From positions 2,976,001 through 3,040,000 of the forward strand of contig NZ_AP025144.1 of the NCBI RefSeq assembly GCF_019977755.1: 64,000 nt of DNA. The letters run 5' to 3'. Under the pieces are notes generated by a model. It worked only from the letters and a program-made list of their open reading frames with translations. It did no database searches and was not told where the DNA came from. The position numbers and the translations under genes are program-made. Below are positions 19,316 to 28,354 of this stretch, in pieces. The stretch is from Vibrio penaeicida (GTDB taxonomy: Bacteria; Pseudomonadota; Gammaproteobacteria; Enterobacterales; Vibrionaceae). The first letter of the stretch is position 1. Every line of letters starts with the position of its first letter.

Positions 19316-20569
19316 ATGACTCAAATACTCCAAGGTACCCAAATGCTCTTTGTCGCATTTGGCGCACTCGTGCTCGTCCCCTTACTCACTGGGCTCGACC
19401 CTAGTGTTGCTCTGTTCGGCGCTGGCGTAGGCACCCTTTTATTCCAATTTATCACTCGCCGCACCGTTCCTATTTTCCTTGCATCCTCTTTCGCGTTTAT
19501 TGCCCCAATCATGTATGGCGTACAAACGTGGGGGATTGCATCCACCATGGGTGGGCTTATGTGTGCTGGTTTGGTTTACGTTGCATTAGGAGCGGTGATC
19601 AAATTGCGGGGCGTTGGAATCGTCCATAAACTGTTACCCCCTGTTGTTGTTGGTCCGGTTATTATGGTGATTGGATTGGGGCTTGCACCTGTCGCGGTCA
19701 ATATGGCTTTAGGGAAAACGGGCGATGGAGCAGTTCAGCTTATCGATGGCAATACCGCCCTTATTATCGCTTCTGCGTCTCTAGCCACCACCATTGCTAT
19801 CAGTGTTTTTGCCAAGGGCTTCTTAAAGTTGCTACCTATTTTTGGAGGCATCGCTGTCGGGTACTCGCTCAGCTTACTGTACGGAATCGTAGACTTTACA
19901 CCTGTTGCTCAAGCAAGCTGGCTTTCCCTTCCCAATTTCACAACGCCAGAATTCAACATTAATGCGATTCTTTTCATGATCCCTGTCGCCATTGCACCAG
20001 CGGTTGAGCACGTGGGTGACATGCTTGCGATTTCCAATGTGACTGGAAAAGACTACCTCAAGAAGCCAGGGCTTCACCGCACCATTACAGGTGACGGTGT
20101 CGCTACAATGGCGGCTTCTATGGTGGGTGCTCCACCAAACACAACGTACAGTGAAGTGACTGGCGCAGTGATGCTGACTAAAGCTTACAATCCAGTCATC
20201 ATGACTTGGGCAGCGGTAACCGCGATTGTTCTTGCGCTGGTAGGAAAACTAGGCGCGCTGCTACAAACCATCCCCGTTCCAGTAATGGGTGGCATTATGA
20301 TTCTACTGTTCGGCTCCATCGCCACTGTCGGTTTGAATACGCTGATTAAAAATCACGTTGATCTCCACAAATCCCGAAACCTTGTGATTGTCGCGGTGAC
20401 GTTAGTCTTTGGTATTGGCGGAATGGCTTTTGGGATTGGTGAGTTCAGCCTACAAGGCGTGAGCTTATGCGGTATCGTGGCCATTGCGTTAAACCTAATT
20501 TTACCTAAAGACATGGGTGAATCTCATGTCGTAGATAACGCTCAGATGGAAGAAGAAACAAGTAAATAG
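19316..20569 (+). CDS. uraA: Uracil:proton symporter
   Basis: 417 residues, about 12-14 membrane segments, NCS2/UraA family. The substrate-site motif containing the conserved glutamate appears as APAVEHVGDM, followed by GAPPNTTYSEVTGA. It imports uracil, which upp (at 25664) converts to UMP. In most Vibrio and E. coli genomes uraA lies next to upp; here a 5-kb TRAP/two-component block separates them. GGAAGAG precedes the ATG. Confidence 0.95.
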   Translation: MTQILQGTQMLFVAFGALVLVPLLTGLDPSVALFGAGVGTLLFQFITRRTVPIFLASSFAFIAPIMYGVQTWGIASTMGGLMCAGLVYVALGAVIKLRGVGIVHKLLPPVVVGPVIMVIGLGLAPVAVNMALGKTGDGAVQLIDGNTALIIASASLATTIAISVFAKGFLKLLPIFGGIAVGYSLSLLYGIVDFTPVAQASWLSLPNFTTPEFNINAILFMIPVAIAPAVEHVGDMLAISNVTGKDYLKKPGLHRTITGDGVATMAASMVGAPPNTTYSEVTGAVMLTKAYNPVIMTWAAVTAIVLALVGKLGALLQTIPVPVMGGIMILLFGSIATVGLNTLIKNHVDLHKSRNLVIVAVTLVFGIGGMAFGIGEFSLQGVSLCGIVAIALNLILPKDMGESHVVDNAQMEEETSK

Positions 20570-20585
20570 CCAAGCACCTGATAAC

Positions 20586-20619
20586 AAATAGAGGCAGTAA
20601 TAAATGACTGCCTCTATTT
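20586..20619. terminator. Bidirectional terminator between uraA and the response-regulator gene
   Basis: AAATAGAGGCAGT (20586-20598) pairs with ACTGCCTCTATTT (20607-20619), a 13-bp perfect stem with an 8-base loop. AT-rich ends provide short U runs on both strands. Confidence 0.8.
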
Positions 20620-20648
20620 ACTTCATAGTTTTACCAAAGGTAGAGACT

Positions 20649-21275
20649 CTATAGCCACCCCTGACTTAAACAGTATTTCACTAATCCTGCCGTTGTTTTT
20701 ATGTTCAGTTTCTTTTTCACTCGCAATCGGTGTGTTTCAACCGTTCGGACGCTAATGCACAAAGTATTGGCGACAGATTTGTTGCACTCCCCTTCCGCAA
20801 TCAACAGCAAAACGTCCTTTTCGCGCGGGGTTAGTTGCGTATTTACATGGTCGTCATGTTGACTGAATGCTTGAAACAGTTGCTCTGAAATGCCTTTGCT
20901 AAAGAAGGTCCCACCACTCGCTATCACCTCCAATGCTTTAATCAGTTCATTCGAAGAAATGTCTTTGCAAATGTAGCCACTCGCTCCACATTTAATGGCC
21001 GACATGACGTATTCTTCTTCTTTGTGCATGCTCAAAATGACCACTTTTGAATTTACACCCTGCTTATTCAAGGTTTCGAGTACTTCGATGCCCGTCATCT
21101 TTTCCATTGAAATGTCGGTAATCAAAATATCGGGCTCTTTTTCCAACGTCACTTCAACGGCTTCTACCCCATTCTCAGCGGTGCCGACAATTGAAAACTG
21201 TTCCTCACGGCGTAAACGCTCGACTAATGCGTCTTGGAGCAACGTATGATCATCCGCTAATACAATCGTAGTCAT
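20649..21275 (-). CDS. NarL/FixJ-type response regulator
   Basis: 208 residues: receiver domain (phospho-acceptor Asp54 in ITDISM, acidic DD at 8-9, conserved Lys in YICKDIS) and a C-terminal LuxR-type helix-turn-helix (TPREKDVLLLIAEGECNKSV, then SVRTVETHRLRVKKKL). Its start overlaps the sensor kinase stop by four bases, so the pair is co-translated. Divergent from the TRAP transporter genes, it is the likely activator of them. The target site may be the TGTACG cluster at 22294-22332. Confidence 0.93.
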   Translation of the reverse strand: MTTIVLADDHTLLQDALVERLRREEQFSIVGTAENGVEAVEVTLEKEPDILITDISMEKMTGIEVLETLNKQGVNSKVVILSMHKEEEYVMSAIKCGASGYICKDISSNELIKALEVIASGGTFFSKGISEQLFQAFSQHDDHVNTQLTPREKDVLLLIAEGECNKSVANTLCISVRTVETHRLRVKKKLNIKTTAGLVKYCLSQGWL

Positions 21276-22282
21276 ACTTCGTTCCTTTCATCGTCCATTG
21301 AAATCGCAAAGGTTACCCGAATTTCCGTTCCATCATCCGGGTCGCTGTTCACTTCTAGTAGTCCACCAATCAATTCTATTCGTTTACGGATGTTGGTCAG
21401 CCCCATACCTGATTCAATGGTCTTATTTCGATTTTCTACATCTGATAGGTCAAACCCTTTACCGTCATCCGCTACTGTGAAAATAATTTGAGATTTCTCT
21501 TCTTGAAGGACGATATCAATCGCGTTCGATTTTGAGTATTTCTCCGCATTGTGAATCGCTTCTTGAGCTACTCGGTAGAGCGCGTGTTCGACATTACGAG
21601 AACAAAGGCTTTCATCTATCTGGTGTTCGAAAACCACATCAATACCAGAACGTGTTCGGCATTCCTTTGCTAAATTCTCGATAGCGACCACCAGACCAAA
21701 ATCGTCTAATACAGCAGGGCGAAGCGCTTTCGAAATACGACGAATTTCGTCCATCGCGAGATCGACACTTTTCCGACCCAAGTCCGTTTGCATTAAGATT
21801 TGGTCATTTGGGTTGGCATTTTCTATATTTTCAAACCGCATCTTGGTGGACACTAAAATCTGATTGATTCCATCGTGTAGCTCGCGAGAGACTCGGGCTC
21901 GCTCCTCTTCCTGCATGTCGATGAGTTGTTTGTTGAGCAGAACAAGCTGTTTATTGGCCAATTCACTGCGATTGATGTGTACCACACTGACCCACCCAGC
22001 AACCAAGACGCAGGCTAAAAAGATGAAGATGGACAGTTCCAATAGAAAGGAATCCAACTCGTGTTTTTGAACTGGTGAAATGGATTTGAATTCATTGTTT
22101 ATATAAGTGTCTTCAGCCATTTCCTCTTGAACGGCTCTGGCCACTTTATCCGAATACTCTTGCGTGAACAGCGGATCGGTTTCGGTGTAGATGTGCGCCA
22201 AAATGTAAATCAACATCAACAATATAGGTATCTGAGAAAGAACGATCGTTCTCTGCTTAAATCGATTTTCTTCTTCTGTCAT
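21272..22282 (-). CDS. Membrane sensor histidine kinase, HisKA_3 (NarX/UhpB) type
   Basis: 336 residues: membrane segment 1 (about 12-33), a short periplasmic loop of about 45 residues, membrane segment 2 (about 79-101), a coiled stretch, then the HisKA_3 dimerisation box with phospho-acceptor His136 (ARVSRELHDGINQ) and an HATPase_c domain with HNAEKYSKS, DDGKGF and GMGLTNIRKR. The tiny sensor loop suggests it may sense through the neighbouring TRAP binding protein rather than bind ligand itself; that is inference. Same operon as the response regulator. Confidence 0.92.
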   Translation of the reverse strand: MTEEENRFKQRTIVLSQIPILLMLIYILAHIYTETDPLFTQEYSDKVARAVQEEMAEDTYINNEFKSISPVQKHELDSFLLELSIFIFLACVLVAGWVSVVHINRSELANKQLVLLNKQLIDMQEEERARVSRELHDGINQILVSTKMRFENIENANPNDQILMQTDLGRKSVDLAMDEIRRISKALRPAVLDDFGLVVAIENLAKECRTRSGIDVVFEHQIDESLCSRNVEHALYRVAQEAIHNAEKYSKSNAIDIVLQEEKSQIIFTVADDGKGFDLSDVENRNKTIESGMGLTNIRKRIELIGGLLEVNSDPDDGTEIRVTFAISMDDERNEV

Positions 22283-22293
22283 CTTTCACGTCC

Positions 22294-22332
22294 TGTACGT
22301 AGTACTGCGTACATTTCATCCATGAATGTACG
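22294..22332. promoter_or_regulatory. Candidate response-regulator operator upstream of the TRAP genes
   Basis: TGTACG (22294-22299) is inverted against CGTACA (22308-22313), and a third TGTACG lies at 22327-22332. ACATTTCAT and ATGAATGT form another near-perfect inverted pair in between. The cluster sits between the divergent sensor-kinase gene and dctP, where a NarL-type regulator would bind. Symmetry is visible; function is inferred. Confidence 0.45.
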
Positions 22333-22442
22333 TCTACAAATTACGCTGTCTTACGAATTTAATAAATTTTTACATATTCGTAACATAAAAACCTAGACAT
22401 GGCATGCAAGGCGAAAAAATCGCCTAATTCAAGGAGTGAAGA

Positions 22443-23501
22443 ATGAAAAAGCACATCGGAAAATCGGCCATTGCATTGGCAGTGACAGCCACCTTTATGG
22501 CATTACCTGCCCACGCAGATAAAGTTCTACTGAAAACCCCACTGGCTATTGGTACTCACTTGCCAGCACTCGGAACCCCCATGAAATGGGTATCCAAGCA
22601 ATTGCCCATTGCATCAGGTGGTACCGTAAAAATGAAGATTTACGAACCGGGAAAATTGGTTGCTGCCAATGAAATCTTAGATGCTGTTTCTTCCGGTAAA
22701 GTAAATGCAGGCTACACCACCGCGGGTTACTGGAAAGGGAAAATTCCAGCTGCTCCGCTATTTTCTGCCGTACCTTTTGGTCCTGAAGCCCCTGAATATA
22801 TGGCGTGGCTGTATTTCGGTAACGGTAATAAGCTTTACCAAGAAATGTATGACCAAGCTGGCTATAACGTCAAAGTGTTGCCTTGTGCAATCAACTCACC
22901 AGAAACTTCTGGCTGGTTCGCCAAGCCCATCAATAAACCAGAAGATCTGAAAGGTCTCAACATGCGCTTCTTTGGGCTGGGTGCGCAGATCATGGAGAAG
23001 CTAGGTGTCAGTACCGTCCAACTGCCAGGCGGCGAGATTTTCGGGGCACTTGAGAAGGGTGCCATTGACGCCACCGAGTTTTCGCAGCCCGCCATCGATC
23101 ACCGTTTAGGCTTCCATAAAATCGTGAAATACAACTATTTCCCTGGTTGGCACCAACAGTCGACAGTATGGGAGCTTCTGATCAACAAAGACACATGGAA
23201 CAAAATGGACAGCGACCAACAATCGTCTGTTGAAACCGTTTGTATGGCATCCATGACCTACTCCATGGCTGAAGGTGAGTCGCTGCAATATGACGCAATG
23301 ATAAAAGCTCAGGAAAACGGCGTTAAACAACTTTATTGGAACGACGACATGTTGAATCTGTTCGAAAGCACATGGCTCGAAGTGGTTGAAGAACAGAAGA
23401 AAGATGCCTTCTTCAACAAAGTGTGGACGGATCTGACTCAGTTCCGTACGAATTACAAAGTCTGGTCTGACAAAGCGTTTTTACCAAGAACGGGAGAGTA
23501 A
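22443..23501 (+). CDS. TRAP transporter substrate-binding protein, DctP family
   Basis: 352 residues: signal peptide (ending ALPAHA, about residue 25), then the DctP fold. Features resembling the TakP/2-oxo-acid branch are the arginine in LKGLNMRFFGLGAQ, and PGGEIFGALEKGAIDATEF. It captures a carboxylate in the periplasm and delivers it to the Q/M membrane proteins for sodium-driven uptake. Substrate unknown; 2-oxo acids or aromatic/branched monocarboxylates are plausible. A stem-loop between this gene and dctQ may raise its expression relative to the membrane subunits. GGAG precedes the ATG. Confidence 0.92.
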   Translation: MKKHIGKSAIALAVTATFMALPAHADKVLLKTPLAIGTHLPALGTPMKWVSKQLPIASGGTVKMKIYEPGKLVAANEILDAVSSGKVNAGYTTAGYWKGKIPAAPLFSAVPFGPEAPEYMAWLYFGNGNKLYQEMYDQAGYNVKVLPCAINSPETSGWFAKPINKPEDLKGLNMRFFGLGAQIMEKLGVSTVQLPGGEIFGALEKGAIDATEFSQPAIDHRLGFHKIVKYNYFPGWHQQSTVWELLINKDTWNKMDSDQQSSVETVCMASMTYSMAEGESLQYDAMIKAQENGVKQLYWNDDMLNLFESTWLEVVEEQKKDAFFNKVWTDLTQFRTNYKVWSDKAFLPRTGE

Positions 23502-23518
23502 TCCCCAGCGAAAAGTAC

Positions 23519-23546
23519 ACTCAAGCCGCACCCTTGTGGCTTGAGT
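23519..23546 (+). terminator. Intra-operon stem-loop between TRAP P and Q genes
   Basis: ACTCAAGCC (23519-23527) pairs with GGCTTGAGT (23538-23546). A T5 run follows 14 bases later (23559-23563). Such hairpins after binding-protein genes usually stabilise the upstream mRNA or partly terminate, giving an excess of binding protein. Confidence 0.6.
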
Positions 23547-23579
23547 GATTCCTACCGTTTTTCAAAAAGGTTCGTCGTT

Positions 23580-24119
23580 TTGAATCGTACTCACATTAAC
23601 GCACCTGCTCCAATGGCCGACAGAATGGATGCGTTTATAAAAAAAGTAAGCCATGGCATTGCTTGGGTTTACGTAGGTTTAGTCTTGGTCATTTTAACTC
23701 AGGTTATTCTTCGAAAAGGGTTTTCCCATGGCTTGATCGCACTAGAGGAATTTCAGTGGCATTTGTACGCCATTGGCGTGTTTTTTGGTCTCGCGTACGC
23801 TGAAATCACCAATTCACATGTGCGCGTTGACATTTTTTATCATCGCTTCAGCGTAAAGGCTAAAGCTTGGATAGAGATTGTTAGCATCGTCTTGTTTCTT
23901 ATGCCATTTATTCTGGTTGTATTTCTTCACTCTATCGATTTTGTTTATGAGTCATGGCGGGTAAGCGAACGCTCTAACGCCCCATCTGGGCTGCCCTTCC
24001 GTTGGCTCATCAAATCAACCATCCCGCTAGCCTTCTCATTACTCGCACTTGCGGGGCTTTCTAAGGTTATTCGCTCATTTGCCACAATACGAAAAGGAGC
24101 CAACCGTGGAAATCAATGA
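23580..24119 (+). CDS. TRAP transporter small membrane subunit, DctQ family
   Basis: About 179 residues with four membrane segments, the DctQ pattern, including ALEEFQWHLYAIGVFFGLAYAE, HVRVDIFYHRFS and the C-terminal WLIKSTIPLAFSLLALAGL. The start is uncertain: TTG 23580 has AAAAAGG about 9 bases upstream; ATG 23613 has no site; a TTG at 23541 lies within the hairpin. The end overlaps dctM by 14 bases. Confidence 0.85.
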   Translation: MNRTHINAPAPMADRMDAFIKKVSHGIAWVYVGLVLVILTQVILRKGFSHGLIALEEFQWHLYAIGVFFGLAYAEITNSHVRVDIFYHRFSVKAKAWIEIVSIVLFLMPFILVVFLHSIDFVYESWRVSERSNAPSGLPFRWLIKSTIPLAFSLLALAGLSKVIRSFATIRKGANRGNQ

Positions 24120-25491
24120 AATTCTCATCATAAGCATGTTCGGCAGCTTTATCCTTTTGCTTTTTTTAGGCATCCCGGTGGCGTGGGTGTTAGGTGGAAT
24201 TGGCATTATATTTGGCGGTCTGGCGTATTTCTCAGATCTGTACCTAGACACCATCACGGGACTCGACTTTCAAACGCTCGGACTTTTGGTTAACCGCCTA
24301 TATAAGATCATGGATAACTGGATCCTAGTCGCCTTGCCCATGTTCATCTTCATGGGAAATATGTTGGACAAGTCTGGGGTAGCTGATCGGCTGATGTTCT
24401 CTATGCAAGCGATGTTTGGAAAAGTACATGGTGGCTTAGCGATTACCGTCGTTTCTATTGGCATCATCTTAGCCGCATCAACCGGAATCATTGGGGCTTC
24501 CGTAGTACTGCTCGCAATGATGGCCCTGCCTTCCATGCTCAAACAAGGCTACAATAAACCTTTAGCGCTCGGAACCATTGCGTCTTCTGGTTGCCTTGGA
24601 ATATTACTTCCCCCATCCATCATGTTGGTCATCATGGCGGATCAACTGGGATTATCGGTTGGTGATTTGTTCATGGCGGCGGTTTTCCCGGGGCTTGCAC
24701 TTGGGGCAATGTACATATTCTATCTCCTCATTTCGGGGGTGCTAAAACCCAATGCACTGCCGTTACCTGATACCGCTGAAAAAGTATCCTTCAAAATTAT
24801 CTGGCAAGTCGTCAAAGCAATCATCCCTACATTACTACTCATTCTTGCAGTATTAGGGTCCATATTTGCAGGTATCGCCACGCCAACTGAGGCATCCGGT
24901 GTTGGTGCGGCAGGAGCAACCTTACTGGCTATATACTACAAACGGTTTTCCCTCAAAATTCTGAAAGAAGTCACCATTGAAAGCTATAAGACCACGGCTT
25001 ACATCTTTGCCATTTTCATTGGGGCAACCTGCTTTTCATTGGTCTTGCGAGAATTAGGGGGGGATGAGTTCATTGAAAGCATCTTTCAACAGCTCCCTTT
25101 CGGTCCCTACGGCATTATCGCTTTCATCCTTTTGATGGTGTTTCTACTGGGCTTTTTTCTTGATTGGATTGAAATCACGCTGATCATTTTGCCGTTGTTA
25201 GCGCCGGTTGTTGCGGGATTAGATCTGAACATTGGTCAATTTGCTGGCATCGATGACCCAACAACAGTTTGGTTTGTCATGCTCGTCGCCATGACATTGC
25301 AAACCAGTTTCCTAACGCCACCTGTTGGATTCGCACTGTTTTACTTGAAAGGGGTGTGTCCACCAGAGATACAACTGTCGGATATATACAAAGGGGTAAT
25401 ACCATTTATTCTGTTGCAGCTTTTAGCGTTGTTGCTGATTTTATTCTGGCCGAGTATCGCGCTGTGGTTACCGTCTATCGCTTATAACTAA
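24106..25491 (+). CDS. TRAP transporter large permease, DctM family
   Basis: 461 residues, about 12 membrane segments, DctM family: GIPVAWVLGGIGIIFGGL at the start, LGILLPPSIMLVIMADQLGLS in the middle, TPTEASGVGAAGA, and LTPPVGFALFYLKGV near the end. GTG 24106 is chosen because AAGGAG lies seven bases upstream; an ATG at 24049 lies within dctQ. A run of seven G occurs at 25057-25063. It pairs with the DctP and DctQ proteins above. Confidence 0.93.
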   Translation: MEINEILIISMFGSFILLLFLGIPVAWVLGGIGIIFGGLAYFSDLYLDTITGLDFQTLGLLVNRLYKIMDNWILVALPMFIFMGNMLDKSGVADRLMFSMQAMFGKVHGGLAITVVSIGIILAASTGIIGASVVLLAMMALPSMLKQGYNKPLALGTIASSGCLGILLPPSIMLVIMADQLGLSVGDLFMAAVFPGLALGAMYIFYLLISGVLKPNALPLPDTAEKVSFKIIWQVVKAIIPTLLLILAVLGSIFAGIATPTEASGVGAAGATLLAIYYKRFSLKILKEVTIESYKTTAYIFAIFIGATCFSLVLRELGGDEFIESIFQQLPFGPYGIIAFILLMVFLLGFFLDWIEITLIILPLLAPVVAGLDLNIGQFAGIDDPTTVWFVMLVAMTLQTSFLTPPVGFALFYLKGVCPPEIQLSDIYKGVIPFILLQLLALLLILFWPSIALWLPSIAYN

Positions 25492-25585
25492 ACGGATTAT
25501 TTGCTTGATATAACTAGAAAGAAGAGAGACTTCTTCAGCTCGAAGCTCCGATTGGCACTGCATTGATTGGTGCGCTTTGTAGGAA

Positions 25586-25618
25586 ACCCAGGCTAACCAT
25601 TTAGCCTGGGTGATTTTT
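25586..25618 (+). terminator. Terminator after the TRAP operon
   Basis: CCCAGGCTAA (25587-25596) pairs with TTAGCCTGGG (25601-25610), a perfect 10-bp stem with a CCAT loop, followed by TGATTTTTCT. Serves the plus-strand dctPQM operon. Confidence 0.85.
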
Positions 25619-25645
25619 CTCTAGAAAAGAGTTAATAAACGGTAC

Positions 25646-25672
25646 AGTTACTTAGTTACTTAGTTACTTAGT
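25646..25672 (-). repeat. 8-bp tandem repeat spanning the upp stop codon
   Basis: AGTTACTT repeated at 25646-25653, 25654-25661 and 25662-25669, plus AGT at 25670-25672. On the minus strand this reads ACT AAG TAA followed by further AAGTAACT units, so the Lys-stop sequence of upp (stop at 25664-25666) is repeated. Perfect copies. Confidence 0.9.
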
Positions 25673-26290
25673 GCCGAAAATCTTATCGCCTGCATCACCA
25701 AGCCCAGGAACGATATAGCCTTTATCGTTAAGTTTTTCATCAATCGCGGCTGTATATAGCTCCACATCTGGATGCGCTTTTTTCAATGCTTCTACACCTT
25801 CAGGTGCAGCAACCAGCACAAGTACCTTGATCGACTTACAGCCTTTTTCTTTCAAAAGGTCGATGGTTGCAATCATCGAGCCGCCAGTCGCCAGCATTGG
25901 ATCGACTACTAAGGCAATACGCTCATCAATATTTGACGCCAGTTTATTGAAGTAAGGTACTGGCTCTAGTGTCTCTTCATCACGGTAGATACCAACAACA
26001 CTGATGCGTGCACTTGGCATATGTTCCAAAACACCGTCCATCATGCCTAGACCAGCACGAAGGATTGGCACAACCGTTACTTTTTTGCCTTTGATTTGAT
26101 CCACTTCTACTGGACCGTTCCAACCTTCAATCGTCACACGTTCCATTTCGAAATCCGCGGTGGCTTCATAAGTAAGTAGGCTACCTACCTCAGTCGCAAG
26201 CTCACGAAAACGTTTAGTGCTGATGTCACCTTCTCGCATTAAGCCCAGTTTGTGTTTAACTAATGGGTGCTTTACTTCAACAACTTTCAT
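25664..26290 (-). CDS. upp: Uracil phosphoribosyltransferase
   Basis: 208 residues, type I PRTase: the PRPP loop [20 protein letters not shown], and the uracil loop [13 protein letters not shown]. It makes UMP from uracil and PRPP in the cytosol. Start at ATG 26290 (MKVVEVKHP) has GGAG six bases upstream; an in-frame start at 26305 is discarded. Divergent from purM with a PurR operator between them, as in E. coli. The stop codon lies in an 8-bp tandem repeat. Confidence 0.96.
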   Translation of the reverse strand: MKVVEVKHPLVKHKLGLMREGDISTKRFRELATEVGSLLTYEATADFEMERVTIEGWNGPVEVDQIKGKKVTVVPILRAGLGMMDGVLEHMPSARISVVGIYRDEETLEPVPYFNKLASNIDERIALVVDPMLATGGSMIATIDLLKEKGCKSIKVLVLVAAPEGVEALKKAHPDVELYTAAIDEKLNDKGYIVPGLGDAGDKIFGTK

Positions 26291-26457
26291 TTCCAACTCC
26301 AGCAAATTTTAATAAACTTTCAGATTATACCTAACTGGTCGGAATAGTTACAGAGTTGCAGACCTTTTACTTGCCTAGCTAACTGACTGTAAAAACAATA
26401 AGTACCCAGCCTTTACGTGGCGTGATTTGAGAGACAAAAACGCGAAGAAAAAAAACT

Positions 26458-26473
26458 GCGCAAACGTTTTCCT
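26458..26473. promoter_or_regulatory. PurR operator
   Basis: GCGCAAACGTTTTCCT, differing from the E. coli PurR consensus (ACGCAAACGTTTTCnT) at only the first base. It lies 66 bases upstream of purM, where PurR represses purMN in E. coli. Confidence 0.82.
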
Positions 26474-26538
26474 TTTCTTTTCAACCCCTGTTAGAATAGC
26501 GCCGTTTTTCACATCCAACCTATGACGAGGACATCCCC

Positions 26539-27579
26539 GTGAGTGGTAACAACTCTTCTCTAAGTTATAAAGACGCTGGTGTAGATATTGATGCTGGTAA
26601 TGCTCTGGTAGACCGAATTAAAGGTGTGGTAAAGCGCACTCGTCGTCCTGAAGTAATGGGCGGTATTGGTGGCTTTGGCGCACTATGCGAATTACCAACT
26701 AAATACAATGAACCACTGCTAGTGTCTGGAACAGACGGCGTAGGCACGAAACTTCGCCTAGCATTGGATATGAAAAAACACGACACCATTGGTATCGACT
26801 TGGTTGCAATGTGTGTGAACGATCTTATCGTTCAAGGTGCAGAACCTCTTTTCTTCCTTGATTACTACGCAACAGGCAAGCTAGATGTTGATACTGCAGC
26901 AGACGTAGTTGCGGGTATTGGCGAAGGCTGTATTCAAGCTGGCTGTGCGCTAATCGGTGGCGAAACCGCTGAAATGCCGGGCATGTACGAAGGCGAAGAC
27001 TACGACGTTGCTGGCTTCTGTGTCGGTGTTGTAGAAAAATCTGAAGTGATCGACGGTACTAAAGTTGCCGCTGGCGATGCACTGATTGCGGTAGGCTCTA
27101 GTGGTCCTCACTCAAACGGCTACTCTCTAGTCCGTAAGATTCTTGAAGTTTCTGAAGCGGATTTAAGCGAAGAGCTAAACGGACGCACGATTGGTGAGCA
27201 ACTGCTTGAACCAACAAAAATTTACATTAAATCAGCACTTAAGATGATTGCAGAACACGACATTCACGCGATCTCGCACATCACAGGTGGTGGTTTCTGG
27301 GAAAATATCCCACGCGTTCTTCCTGAAGGCACAAAAGCGGTTGTCGATGGCAACAGCTGGGAATGGCCAGCAATTTTCTCTTGGCTACAAGAGAAAGGCA
27401 ATGTTGAAACTCACGAAATGTACCGTACCTTTAACTGTGGTGTTGGTCTGATTGTTGCTCTACCAAAAGAGCAAGCAGCAGCGGCAGTTGAACTGCTTAA
27501 AGCAGAAGGCGAAAACGCTTGGGTTATCGGTGAAATCGCATCAGCAGCAGCTGGTGAAGAGCAAGTAGAGATTCGCTAA
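26539..27579 (+). CDS. purM: Phosphoribosylformylglycinamidine cyclo-ligase (AIR synthetase)
   Basis: 346 residues, PurM/ATP-grasp-like AIRS fold. It converts FGAM to AIR with ATP in purine synthesis. Motifs: [16 protein letters not shown] at the start, [25 protein letters not shown] and [14 protein letters not shown]. Start codon is GTG 26539, as in other gamma-proteobacteria, with GAGG nine bases upstream. A tiny frame (ATG 26522 to TGA 26542) overlaps the start and is probably chance. PurR operator upstream; purN follows after 3 bases. Confidence 0.96.
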   Translation: MSGNNSSLSYKDAGVDIDAGNALVDRIKGVVKRTRRPEVMGGIGGFGALCELPTKYNEPLLVSGTDGVGTKLRLALDMKKHDTIGIDLVAMCVNDLIVQGAEPLFFLDYYATGKLDVDTAADVVAGIGEGCIQAGCALIGGETAEMPGMYEGEDYDVAGFCVGVVEKSEVIDGTKVAAGDALIAVGSSGPHSNGYSLVRKILEVSEADLSEELNGRTIGEQLLEPTKIYIKSALKMIAEHDIHAISHITGGGFWENIPRVLPEGTKAVVDGNSWEWPAIFSWLQEKGNVETHEMYRTFNCGVGLIVALPKEQAAAAVELLKAEGENAWVIGEIASAAAGEEQVEIR

Positions 27580-27582
27580 GCC

Positions 27583-28221
27583 ATGAAAAATATCGTTGTC
27601 TTAATTTCCGGAAATGGCAGTAACTTACAGGCAGTGATTGACGCCTGTGAAAATGGAAGCATTGAAGGAAAAGTCAGCGCCGTTTTTTCTAACAAAGCTG
27701 ACGCTTACGGATTGGAACGAGCAAAACGCAGCGGGATTGATGCCCGCGCTGTCAGCCACAAAGATTTTGAGTCGCGTGAGGCATTCGATTTAGCGCTAAT
27801 GGGCGAAATCGACCAATACCAACCCGACTTAATTATTCTTGCAGGCTACATGCGTATTCTGAGTGAAGGATTTGTTCGTCACTATATAGGTAAGATGATC
27901 AACATTCACCCATCTCTTCTTCCGAAGTACCCTGGTTTAAACACTCATCAACGTGCAATAGATGCTGGCGATGAGGAACATGGAACCAGTGTTCACTTCG
28001 TTACAGAAGAGCTCGATGGCGGACCGGTTATTTTGCAAGCAAAAGTCCCTGTATTCGAAAACGATTCAGCGGATGCTTTAGCAGAACGTATTCAAACTCA
28101 GGAACACCGCATCTACCCATTAGTTGCTCAATGGTTTGTAACCAACAGATTATCGATGCAAGACGGTAAAGCGGTTTTGGATGGGCATATCCTAGGCGAG
28201 AATGGCTACGCTGAAGAATAA
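27583..28221 (+). CDS. purN: Phosphoribosylglycinamide formyltransferase
   Basis: 212 residues. Transfers a formyl group from 10-formyl-THF to GAR. Motifs: LISGNGSNLQA (phosphate binding), catalytic Asn/His/Asp in INIHPSLLPKYPGLNTH and DEEHGTSVHFV...DGGPVI. Coupled to purM (3-base gap). A strong terminator follows. Confidence 0.96.
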   Translation: MKNIVVLISGNGSNLQAVIDACENGSIEGKVSAVFSNKADAYGLERAKRSGIDARAVSHKDFESREAFDLALMGEIDQYQPDLIILAGYMRILSEGFVRHYIGKMINIHPSLLPKYPGLNTHQRAIDAGDEEHGTSVHFVTEELDGGPVILQAKVPVFENDSADALAERIQTQEHRIYPLVAQWFVTNRLSMQDGKAVLDGHILGENGYAEE

Positions 28222-28285
28222 ATTGCTTACATGCTTGTTTAAGCGATGCTTCTATAAACGATATTTGTTAGAAAATACTTGATAG

Positions 28286-28316
28286 AAAAAAGGTGACCAC
28301 TCGGTCACCTTTTTTG
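28286..28316. terminator. Bidirectional terminator after purN
   Basis: AGGTGACC (28291-28298) pairs with GGTCACCT (28303-28310), loop ACTC, with A6 before and T6 after. It separates purMN from the minus-strand catabolic operon and can serve both. Confidence 0.88.
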
Positions 28317-28354
28317 TTATCGGCAGATATTTTTGATAAAGCTTCAACATAAGC

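Noticed and set aside
23541..23579. Upstream TTG start for dctQ
   Set aside because: It lies inside the P-Q stem-loop and has no ribosome binding site.
26522..26542. Six-codon frame ATG...TGA overlapping the purM GTG start, a possible leader peptide
   Set aside because: No ribosome binding site or regulatory codon bias; the PurR operator explains regulation; most likely chance.
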